From NCBI GenBank assembly GCA_018066285.1, contig JAGHRS010000025.1, positions 1-42,377 on the forward strand: DNA of 42,377 nucleotides, given 5' to 3'. Origin of the DNA: Candidatus Treponema caballi. GTDB lineage: Bacteria > Spirochaetota > Spirochaetia > Treponematales > Treponemataceae. The stretch's first letter is position 1, and each line of letters starts with the position of its first letter. The notes beneath the pieces are model-generated. The model was not told the origin of the DNA. It made no database searches and worked only from the letters and a program-made list of their open reading frames with translations. The translations under genes were made by a program, and so were the position numbers. Shown piece after piece: positions 23,426 to 30,393 of this stretch.

Positions 23426-25417
23426 TTAACTCCCTACAAAGAGAAATTCAAGTTCGCTGCCATCGCCGGAGCTCTTTACCTGCCAGCTGCTTCCGATCTG
23501 CAAAATCTGCTCGATGAGCACGTTTGCAACGTGAAGCATACCGTCCTGAGAGTTGTACCAGCCCTTTTTGTATCCGTCTATCCAGAATTGCCAGCCGACG
23601 GAAGTATAAAGGCCGAATGTCTGACCGCTGTTCATGTAGTAATAGGTGTAGCCGTCGCCGGGGTTGCGCGGGTCTGACGGGCCGCATTCGCCGGAGAATT
23701 TCAGCGATTGCGCTATGGCAATGCCGGTCACATACTCGCCCGGATTATCTGGATCCTCAACAATGCCTCGCCTGATCTCGCCCTGTACGCTTGTGTAATA
23801 GCTTTGCAGAAGGTCAATGCTGTCCTGCATACTCTCAATGCTTGCGCCGTAGTCGTATGTTTCCACAACGCCGCGTGCGGTCGTCTCGATCATGCTTGTC
23901 ACGTTCTCTTGGAAGGTGCCGAAATCAGACTGAGCAACGTACAGCTCGTTGTAAACTTCCGTTTTGCTGTCAACGTACCGGATAACAGCCGCGTCACCGG
24001 ATTCAATCATTGCCTGAAGCTCTGTATCATCCGCGAAACGCTTCCACGCATAATCAGAAGTTTCCCGGCTGTCCTGCTCCGTGAAGTCGGTATACATGCC
24101 TATCCATGTACCCAGCTCTTCACCATAATTGTCAGTGAAGGTCTCGCCGCCGTCATTGGAATACTTGATATGCAGGTAAGGTGTTCTGCCGTCCGCTCCC
24201 GGAGTTCCCGGCGTGCCCTGTTCCCCGTTTTCAGCCATAAGCGTAGGTGTTGACCATTCGTTATAGGCTATTGTGTCCGTGTCTGTGCGGCTGATCGCCG
24301 TTGCAGCTGTAACATAGAGCGGGTCTGTCCCGGTTTCCGGCGGCGTTCTGCTCCAACCTGTTGGAATTCCCGACATGTTCTTTGTTGAAAATGTATAGGT
24401 AATATCCGTGCGGAAGTCGATAGTAGGAGCTGTTGCGCTGCGCTTATACAGGAACAGGATAATGTTGTTGTAACCGTCGGTACCGTCGCTCCCGTCATGC
24501 CCGTCAACTCCGTCGCGTCCGTCGCGTCCGTCCTGCCCGTTGCTCCCGTCTCTGCCCGGCAGTCCTTCACGGCCTTCCGCACCGTCTTCCACCAGCTTTT
24601 TAACCTCGCTCCACTCCGAAGGGTGAATAACGTCCGTCGCTGTGGTGGCTATGGCCGTCGCTGTGATAACCCAGCACGGCCGCCCGTCGCTGTCCGGTAT
24701 TTCCTGCGTCCAACCGGTAACGCTGATATTGTGGTTTTCCACTTCCGCGCTGTGGAAGCTGATAACATGCCCGCTTGCGGAGGCGTCCGCGTCCGTGAGC
24801 TTGTGTCCTGCCACGCTTGCGGGTCCTAAATCCAGCCGCCCGGAAGCAAATGTATATGTCAGGTCTGTTCTCGGCTTTGTCGGTGCGCTCTCTGCGCGCC
24901 GGTACAGGAATATTGTCGCACTGTTCAGGCCTGTACCGCCATTGCCTTTAATGCGGCTCCATGTATAAAGCTGCGGGTTCGTCGGCGCTGTCGGCTCTGT
25001 GGAAGAGCACACGCCCATGTAATAGGTGTCTTCCGTCGGCCTGTTGTACATTACCTCCGGATATTCTCCCGCGAAATCGTCTGCATACTTGACGTAGAAG
25101 GTGTTGTTCTCTATGTCGTCAATCTCTTGCTGAAGCTTTTTCGCGGATTTGATAATCAGAGATCTGAGCTCCTGTGCGTTTTTCCTTACGTCGGCAATAT
25201 TTTTGCTGCTTGCGTCGCCGGTACCGCCGGTCTTAAGAACCTGTGTTCCGTCTTTCTGATAGGCAATCGTCACACCTGCATTGTCCGGTATGGCGTCGGC
25301 TCCTGTCACTTCGCCGAGACTTTGAACCATGCGAAACAGATAGTCTCGGATATTCTCAATGTCCTTTTTGTTCTGACCGGTTATAATCGGCGGTTTCTCA
25401 GCGAAGGAGAAAGGCAT
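23426..25417 (-). CDS. Collagen-like tail fibre protein
   Basis: A 663-residue fibre. A helical N-terminus (KKDIENIRDYLFRMVQSLG, then a coiled-coil stretch near residues 75-105) is followed by repeated beta modules each starting like IFLYRRAESAPTKP and ILFLYKRSATAPTI. Two collagen-type Gly-X-Y tracts separate the modules: about 13 triplets near residue 280 (for example GRDGVDGHDGSDG) and a short one near 400 (GEQGTPGTPGADG). The C-terminal part returns to beta modules and helices. Collagen-like tracts trimerise and act as rigid spacers in phage fibres. The start overlaps the stop of the nozzle/stabilisation gene as TAATG. Confidence 0.78.
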   Translation of the reverse strand: MPFSFAEKPPIITGQNKKDIENIRDYLFRMVQSLGEVTGADAIPDNAGVTIAYQKDGTQVLKTGGTGDASSKNIADVRKNAQELRSLIIKSAKKLQQEIDDIENNTFYVKYADDFAGEYPEVMYNRPTEDTYYMGVCSSTEPTAPTNPQLYTWSRIKGNGGTGLNSATIFLYRRAESAPTKPRTDLTYTFASGRLDLGPASVAGHKLTDADASASGHVISFHSAEVENHNISVTGWTQEIPDSDGRPCWVITATAIATTATDVIHPSEWSEVKKLVEDGAEGREGLPGRDGSNGQDGRDGRDGVDGHDGSDGTDGYNNIILFLYKRSATAPTIDFRTDITYTFSTKNMSGIPTGWSRTPPETGTDPLYVTAATAISRTDTDTIAYNEWSTPTLMAENGEQGTPGTPGADGRTPYLHIKYSNDGGETFTDNYGEELGTWIGMYTDFTEQDSRETSDYAWKRFADDTELQAMIESGDAAVIRYVDSKTEVYNELYVAQSDFGTFQENVTSMIETTARGVVETYDYGASIESMQDSIDLLQSYYTSVQGEIRRGIVEDPDNPGEYVTGIAIAQSLKFSGECGPSDPRNPGDGYTYYYMNSGQTFGLYTSVGWQFWIDGYKKGWYNSQDGMLHVANVLIEQILQIGSSWQVKSSGDGSELEFLFVGS

Positions 25418-27168
25418 TACACGTCACTTCCTTTCTCCAATATCCTTGCAATGGAATACATGCGAATATCGCCGTGCCCGAGAAACTTAATTCGTAGATG
25501 ATCGCACCTGCGCGGCCGCACCGGGATTGTCACGGTGCCGGTAACAGGAAGGTGGAAGTATCCGGCGTAATTCCATGTTCCGCTGCTGTCGTACTCGATA
25601 AACATCCGGAACCCGCTTCCGATTCCCATGTTCACGCGGATGTTGAACCGGGAAAGGTATTTCCTGTCCGGATATTCATAGGTGAGCACGCCGGATGTGC
25701 AGCTCCACTCAAAATCTCCCTCCGGTGTTCCCTCCGTGCCGTTCAGCGCCGTTATTCCGTTGGCCACGACGGCGTACAGCTCGTCTCCCACCTGTGCAAA
25801 GCATTCCGCATGGGTGTTGTCCTCGTGCATCCAGAGGCCTTTTCCTGCGTCAAATACAAACAGGTGCCACATATTGCCGGAATCCTTCATGCTGATGTAG
25901 TACCGCTGCCCGAATACGCCGGCAACCGCGCTGTAATACTTCTCTTCTCCGAGAGCCTGTGAAATATCGGCAGGCATACCGCCCTGATAAGCCACTACGC
26001 CGGTTCTGCTCTTGTAGTACAGTGTTTCATTGACTACGCAAAGGCTCTTGTGGCTGCACTGCTGCACGCCTCTTGCGGGAATATCACCGATCTGATGTGC
26101 GCCGACAGAAGAAACAGAAACAGGGTGGATCACATTCTCTTTGAAGAACGTAGGCGTTCCGAGATAGTTGATACAGCCTGTCCACGGTCCGTCTGAACCT
26201 CTGCTTGCACGCCAGCTGTCCGTGCTGACGCCTAAATACTGTTCCCAATTCCGGAAGTCTCCGAGTGCGCAGCAGTAAACCTCGTTGATATTCTGCGTGC
26301 CGTCGTTCCCGTAGAAGCAGCCCCACAGCCTATTTTGTGCCTCGCAGACATAATCCATGTCAGGAACCTTGCGGGAAAATCGGATATTCGCGCCGGTCTG
26401 CGTGTACTGCTCTTCCTGAATGCCGATAAGCACAACGTAATCATAGCTTGTCACAGGGTCGCCGCCGACGGCATACAGGATCTTGCTTCCGTTCAAGTCT
26501 TCAAAGTACGCGCCGGATATGTTTATACCGTCGTATTCTTTGAAAGCCGTCACGAGCTGCCCCATTGTCAGGAAGTCCACGCGGGTGTAAACCGTTTCAA
26601 GAACAGTCCACGTCTCAGTGTATACGCTGTATTCCCGCACAACATTGTTCGTTATATCAATCCAGATAGCGCCGTTTGCGGGGTTTTCCGGTGCATCTGC
26701 GCTTTTTGTCACGTCTGTGTAGTATGTTCCGTCCTGATGGCACATTGTATAGGTCACAGCGCCTGTATAGCTCCATTCAGCGCCCATGCTGCCATAATCA
26801 GAAAGGTCTTGTGTGTTAATGTACTTCTTATCAGGGAAAATGCAGATATACGCGCCCATGCTGACAAGCTGTGTTTCCTTTTCGGTTTGCAGCCCTGTGA
26901 GCCCGGTCGCGTATCCATTCGCATACAGTGTTCCATTGTCAACCCAATACAGGGCGTCTTTGGCAATGATCGCCTGCAATTTGGTGAAGGACCGGTCGAG
27001 CCGCCCGCGCTTGCCTCTGTTTGCAAGCATCGGATAATGCTGTGTCGTCATGTTCTTCGTGTCAAAGAACTCTCCGTCCCTGATTTTCAGATTGTGATTA
27101 TATCCCGCAAAGGTATCAACAATCTGTCTCGATGTCGCCCTTTGCGTTAACTTCGGGTAGTATGCCAT
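25417..27168 (-). CDS. Tail nozzle/stabilisation protein
   Basis: A 583-residue protein full of short beta strands with tryptophan/tyrosine blades, like a beta-propeller (LYWVDNGTLYANGY, LWGCFYGNDGTQNINE, GVVAYQGGMPADIS, WHLFVFDAGKGLWMHEDN). In podophages this size and fold belongs to the stabilisation or nozzle protein at the end of the short tail (equivalent to T7 gp12 or P22 gp10 in role). Position after the connector gene and before the fibre genes supports this. It begins 8 bp after the connector stop with GAGGTG upstream. Confidence 0.65.
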   Translation of the reverse strand: MAYYPKLTQRATSRQIVDTFAGYNHNLKIRDGEFFDTKNMTTQHYPMLANRGKRGRLDRSFTKLQAIIAKDALYWVDNGTLYANGYATGLTGLQTEKETQLVSMGAYICIFPDKKYINTQDLSDYGSMGAEWSYTGAVTYTMCHQDGTYYTDVTKSADAPENPANGAIWIDITNNVVREYSVYTETWTVLETVYTRVDFLTMGQLVTAFKEYDGINISGAYFEDLNGSKILYAVGGDPVTSYDYVVLIGIQEEQYTQTGANIRFSRKVPDMDYVCEAQNRLWGCFYGNDGTQNINEVYCCALGDFRNWEQYLGVSTDSWRASRGSDGPWTGCINYLGTPTFFKENVIHPVSVSSVGAHQIGDIPARGVQQCSHKSLCVVNETLYYKSRTGVVAYQGGMPADISQALGEEKYYSAVAGVFGQRYYISMKDSGNMWHLFVFDAGKGLWMHEDNTHAECFAQVGDELYAVVANGITALNGTEGTPEGDFEWSCTSGVLTYEYPDRKYLSRFNIRVNMGIGSGFRMFIEYDSSGTWNYAGYFHLPVTGTVTIPVRPRRCDHLRIKFLGHGDIRMYSIARILEKGSDV

Positions 27169-27176
27169 TGCGCACC

Positions 27177-27554
27177 TCAGTAAAATATCTTCCCGCTGCT
27201 CTTTGGCAGGTGGCTTTGATTGTATGCGTTCCTGAAAGAGGAATAGATTGATTCAAACACGGCGTTGGCATTGTTGAAGTTGTCATATTCCATGTTGTTG
27301 TAGTCTATCTGCGCTTCCAGCCAGCGGATATACATCTCGTCATACGGCTGCCCGACAAGAAGTTCTTTTTCCCCGTCTCCCTCTGTGTACCCGTCAAATA
27401 CAACCTCTTCTTCTCCGGTGTTGTATTCATGCGTCAGGATGATTCTTTCATAGATGCGGGCGTCAAGGCGTGACAGCCACTTGATCTTGTCTCCCTCTCC
27501 GAACATGTTCGGTTTCAGGCTGTCAACTTCGGCAATGGCTTCATGAATTTTCAT
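27177..27554 (-). CDS. Head-tail connector/adaptor protein
   Basis: A 125-residue, mostly helical acidic protein (IHEAIAEVDSLKPN, IKWLSRLDARIYERII, DEMYIRWLEAQIDYNN, FNNANAVFESIYSSFRN). Length, helical pattern and position between capsid and nozzle genes match the small adaptors that form a ring under the portal (T7 gp11/P22 gp4 role). AAGGAGGT precedes the ATG. Confidence 0.65.
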   Translation of the reverse strand: MKIHEAIAEVDSLKPNMFGEGDKIKWLSRLDARIYERIILTHEYNTGEEEVVFDGYTEGDGEKELLVGQPYDEMYIRWLEAQIDYNNMEYDNFNNANAVFESIYSSFRNAYNQSHLPKSSGKIFY

Positions 27555-27579
27555 AGCTCATACCTCCTTATCCACGAAT

Positions 27580-27599
27580 GGGGAGCGCTGCGGCTCCCC
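27580..27599. promoter_or_regulatory. Intergenic GC-rich hairpin
   Basis: A perfect 7-bp inverted repeat (GGGGAGC with GCTCCCC) with a 6-base loop, lying between the small late protein stop (27606) and the ribosome-binding site of the connector. No T-run follows, so a modulating or mRNA-processing role is more likely than full termination. Confidence 0.45.
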
Positions 27600-27605
27600 G
27601 TCCGT

Positions 27606-27845
27606 TTACTTCTGCTTTTTCTGCTCGTACTTCATGCCCTCGACAAGCATCTTTTCAGAGTTATCAAGGACCTTCACGACGCATTCAGGAACCGTGACAG
27701 TCTCGCCGCGCTTGATAAGCCATGTTCTCTGATTCACGCGGACAAACACGTCTGCCTGATTTTCTTTCGTGAGCGGGAGCCTGATAGTAATCATCTTCTC
27801 GCCGCGCTCATTGACGTTTGTCTTAGTCTCTTTGGTCTCTGCCAT
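27606..27845 (-). CDS. Small late protein between capsid and connector
   Basis: A 79-residue basic protein with a compact beta pattern (MITIRLPLTKENQADVFV, VNQRTWLIKRGETVTVP, CVVKVLDNSEKMLVEG). Similar small proteins follow capsid genes in many clostridial phages. One possibility is head decoration or completion, but no function is proven. GAGGAGGT lies 7 bases before the ATG. It is flanked by two strong hairpins, so its mRNA level may be set separately from the genes on either side. Confidence 0.6.
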   Translation of the reverse strand: MAETKETKTNVNERGEKMITIRLPLTKENQADVFVRVNQRTWLIKRGETVTVPECVVKVLDNSEKMLVEGMKYEQKKQK

Positions 27846-27873
27846 GATATTACCTCCTCGTATAGTTTGAAAG

Positions 27874-27900
27874 GGAGAGGGGAGAAAAGCCCCTCTCCCC
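27874..27900 (-). terminator. Strong hairpin after the major capsid gene, partial terminator or mRNA 3'-end stabiliser
   Basis: A perfect 10-bp G/C-rich inverted repeat (27874-27883 with 27891-27900) and a 7-base loop start 6 bp after the capsid stop codon. On the minus strand it is followed by only three T, so it may terminate partially or protect the capsid mRNA. Confidence 0.6.
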
Positions 27901-27906
27901 GGTCGC

Positions 27907-28965
27907 TTAGTTGGCCGCTACATTCGCGGAGAAGCGCTTGGAGCAGCTTTCCACACGAATGAGATAGGACGGAATAAGGATTTCCGCAGTCTTCAGGGCT
28001 TTCCAGCCGACAGAAGAACGCTGATCGAGTGGGTCAGCGGTACCGGCGGAGCCCTTCTGTTTTACGATGGTCTGAAGGCCGCCGCCCTCGACCTCTGTAG
28101 TGCCGTATGCACCGTCGCCCATGAACAGGGTAGCGAATACGCCGTAATATGCGGGTGATGCTCCTTCCTGAGCGGGGCAGGTGCTGTCACGCCATACCTT
28201 TGCTTCGGTGGTCTGCACAAAGCGGACGCCGCCGATCTTGCCGACTTCGCCTTCGTACAGGTTCGTGGTGTCCTGATACTTGTGCGGGTCGCGCCAGTCA
28301 GGATCACGCATAAGGTCGTACATAACATACGGATGTGCGATAGCGACGTAATCGCCGTTGATGGTGGGAGCATTCTGAGCTCTCAGCTCCGCAACAACCT
28401 GTTCCACAAGGTCAACCGTAAGAACGGAAGTAAGGTCGAGATCGTCACGGGCGGTTACTTCGGTCTCCACGCCGGTGGAAGCATTGATATTGGGGGCATA
28501 CATTACGTTGGTACCGGCAACCAGAATGTTTCTGGTAATGGTATCAAGCGTAAGGCCTGCCTGTCTGCCGAGAAGCTTGGTAGCTTCCAGAATAGTATTA
28601 TCAATGGCGGTGAGCTCCAGCACGTCAGACTGCACGATGTAGTCACCGTACTGTTTGACGGTCGCTTCGATGGTCGACACGTCAAGGGAGTTGCCATCAG
28701 GGGTAACACCTTCGGTGAGTGCATCAAGCGCCTTTGCAAGCGGGGTAAAAGCTCTGAACTCAATGGTCTTGCCGCCATTGCGCGGGATAGGTCTTTTCTG
28801 GCCGAACTGGTCATGCACAAGCGCCGCCTGCGCATAATCGAGAAGACGCATATCATAAAACGTCTTCATTTCCGGGGAAAGGTCATTTCCCGGATCGTCC
28901 AGAAGCGTGGTCTGCACGGCGAAATGCTGAATGAAATCGCCGATCATGCTAAGAAACTTTTTCAT
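27907..28965 (-). CDS. Major capsid protein, N4-gp56-like
   Basis: A 352-residue capsid protein resembling the N4-gp56 family of HK97-fold capsids (YAQAALVHDQFGQKRPIP, TIEFRAFTPLAKALDALTEG, YGDYIVQSDVLELTAIDN). The start is set at 28965 because AAAAGGAGA lies just before it; the ATG at 28983 would place that site inside the gene. The N-terminus MKKFLSMIGD is followed by IQHFA at residues 12-16, matching the pattern cut by Prp-type proteases in other Firmicute phages, so mature capsid may begin at A16. It follows the scaffold gene, as usual. Assignment as capsid is firm; cleavage is inferred. Confidence 0.85.
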   Translation of the reverse strand: MKKFLSMIGDFIQHFAVQTTLLDDPGNDLSPEMKTFYDMRLLDYAQAALVHDQFGQKRPIPRNGGKTIEFRAFTPLAKALDALTEGVTPDGNSLDVSTIEATVKQYGDYIVQSDVLELTAIDNTILEATKLLGRQAGLTLDTITRNILVAGTNVMYAPNINASTGVETEVTARDDLDLTSVLTVDLVEQVVAELRAQNAPTINGDYVAIAHPYVMYDLMRDPDWRDPHKYQDTTNLYEGEVGKIGGVRFVQTTEAKVWRDSTCPAQEGASPAYYGVFATLFMGDGAYGTTEVEGGGLQTIVKQKGSAGTADPLDQRSSVGWKALKTAEILIPSYLIRVESCSKRFSANVAAN

Positions 28966-29012
28966 GTTTATTCTCCTTTTCATGTAATGGGCGCAAGGAG
29001 AATATCAGCGGT

Positions 29013-29960
29013 TTAGAATCTGATTTTCTCTCCTCGCGCAACTCTCCGGGCAATTTCTTCCCGGTCTGCACGGGTGAGCTGTGACACGTCGCTCTTGATA
29101 CTGACAGCAGCACCGGAGCCCGCCATTGCGCCTTCTGCCGGTCTCCTCTGGCCTGCACGGACGGAGTTTGCCACTTTCTCAGTGACTTTCTGTGCCGTGA
29201 AGTGCATAGCGGCAGGGATGATCTCATCCTTGTGAACGACTTCATAAGCGGTCTGGACAGGTACGTTTGAACGGAGAAGATTGCGGAACTGCTCATTCTG
29301 AAGCTCTCCTGCAAGGTCAAAGGAAGGATAAATACCCTTCACAGTTTCGGCCTGCTGCATCCATGCGGCATATAGAGCATCGGCCTGCTGCTGGTTCTTT
29401 GCCTGTTCGCGTTCTGCTCTCAGCTGCGCATTCTCGCGCTCCATCTTCCGTATTGACTTTACCTGTTCAACAGTAAGGCCCTTTTCAAGTGCTTCATCTT
29501 CGTAGAAAGTCTCGTCGTCCTCTATGGCTTTGCTGAGTGCTTCGATGTCGTCAGCCTTCACACCGTACTTGCCGGCAAGAAGGTCAAGCACCGGGGCAAG
29601 AGAATTGTACTTCTGTACGGTCGCCTCGTTGCCCTTTAAGCGCTGCCGGATCGTGTCCTGCACTCTCGCGTCATAAAGGTCTTTGTACTCTCCCTTGATA
29701 AGCTCCTCGAACTTTGCTGTCCTCTGGTCTGTGTTTACCTCCCCGGCGGCGGGGGGTGCATCCTGCCTGCCATACTGCACATTGGCAAGGGGATTGCCTT
29801 TAACGCCCTGCTGCGGCTGGGCGGGTGCCGCTGCGTTCTGCCCTGCTGCGGGTGCTGCTCCTGCTGCACCTGCGTCCCCGCCTCCGGTGCCACTTCCAGC
29901 CCCGGCACCTTCGCCGAAATGCTGAATATCAAAAAACGGGGAAAGGATAAATCTGCTCAT
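29013..29960 (-). CDS. Scaffolding protein
   Basis: A 315-residue protein with a Gly/Ala/Pro-rich low-complexity stretch (about 17-55), then acidic and helical parts with a long coiled coil (SIRKMERENAQLRAEREQAK), then a basic C-terminus (REEIARRVARGEKIRF). This is the usual scaffold layout, and it lies directly upstream of the capsid gene. Residues 12-16 read IQHFG, at exactly the same positions as IQHFA in the capsid protein, which suggests that both are trimmed by the neighbouring Prp-like protease. AGGAGGT precedes the ATG, and two tandem hairpins precede that site. Confidence 0.78.
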   Translation of the reverse strand: MSRFILSPFFDIQHFGEGAGAGSGTGGGDAGAAGAAPAAGQNAAAPAQPQQGVKGNPLANVQYGRQDAPPAAGEVNTDQRTAKFEELIKGEYKDLYDARVQDTIRQRLKGNEATVQKYNSLAPVLDLLAGKYGVKADDIEALSKAIEDDETFYEDEALEKGLTVEQVKSIRKMERENAQLRAEREQAKNQQQADALYAAWMQQAETVKGIYPSFDLAGELQNEQFRNLLRSNVPVQTAYEVVHKDEIIPAAMHFTAQKVTEKVANSVRAGQRRPAEGAMAGSGAAVSIKSDVSQLTRADREEIARRVARGEKIRF

Positions 29961-29970
29961 GCTGTACCTC

Positions 29971-30028
29971 CTGCCCGTCTGAGTGGGCGAATCTCTTAGC
30001 CTGTCCGTCAGAGTGGACGAATCTCTTT
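29971..30028 (-). repeat. Two tandem hairpins with compensating base change before the scaffold gene
   Basis: Two copies of a roughly 28-bp unit with a 30-bp period. Each forms a 4-bp stem and an 8-base loop: on the minus strand GTCC/GGAC in the first copy and GCCC/GGGC in the second. The second base pair of the stem differs on both sides (T-A versus C-G), so pairing is kept. The array fills the gap between the protease stop and the scaffold ribosome-binding site, ending right at the AGGAGG. It may control scaffold translation. Confidence 0.6.
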
Positions 30029-30389
30029 ATTCTGAATCGCCCGTAAGGGACGTTTCATACGGTATAAGTTTTGCGTAGTCCGGATATGCCTCTGAAAGAA
30101 GCCGGAAACCTACCTGCGCCACATACAGCGTGTGAACTGCCTCGCCGAAGTATTCAGGCTTCACCGTCACGGAAGCGGAAACACGCCCGTTGCTGATTGC
30201 GATCATTGCCGGGTTTTCAAGCTTCCCTTCTTCTTCCATGTTCTTGAAGCACTGAGAAATGCCGAAAGCGTACATGCTTGCACCGGCGCACACCACGTCA
30301 AAGCCTTTCGGCCCTGCTCCTGCGTGCCCGGCTATGCGCATACTGAGCTTTCTTTCCTTCGGGTCTATCCTAAATTTAGCTCTAACCAT
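30027..30389 (-). CDS. prp: Prp-like cysteine protease, probable prohead maturation protease
   Basis: A 120-residue protein with the Prp (YsxB) family pattern: GHAGAGPKGFDVVCAGAS contains the catalytic pair H22 and C34, the same positions and 12-residue spacing as I recall for Staphylococcus aureus Prp. The host enzyme removes the N-terminal tail of ribosomal protein L27 after an LQFF-type motif and also trims capsid and scaffold proteins of some staphylococcal phages. Here the gene lies between portal and scaffold, the usual place of a head protease, and both scaffold and capsid have an IQHF motif near their N-termini. GAGGT precedes the ATG, and the gene begins 4 bp after the portal stop. 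The family call is strong; the target assignment is inference. Confidence 0.82.
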   Translation of the reverse strand: MVRAKFRIDPKERKLSMRIAGHAGAGPKGFDVVCAGASMYAFGISQCFKNMEEEGKLENPAMIAISNGRVSASVTVKPEYFGEAVHTLYVAQVGFRLLSEAYPDYAKLIPYETSLTGDSE

Positions 30390-30393
30390 GTCA

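Noticed and set aside
24470-24600. Short tandem repeat tract as a possible origin or recombination site
   Set aside because: The repetition is explained by Gly-X-Y codons of the collagen-like fibre.
29971-30028. Possible CRISPR array
   Set aside because: Only two repeat units with a 30-bp period and no distinct spacers; the covarying stems fit RNA hairpins instead. I saw no CRISPR array elsewhere.
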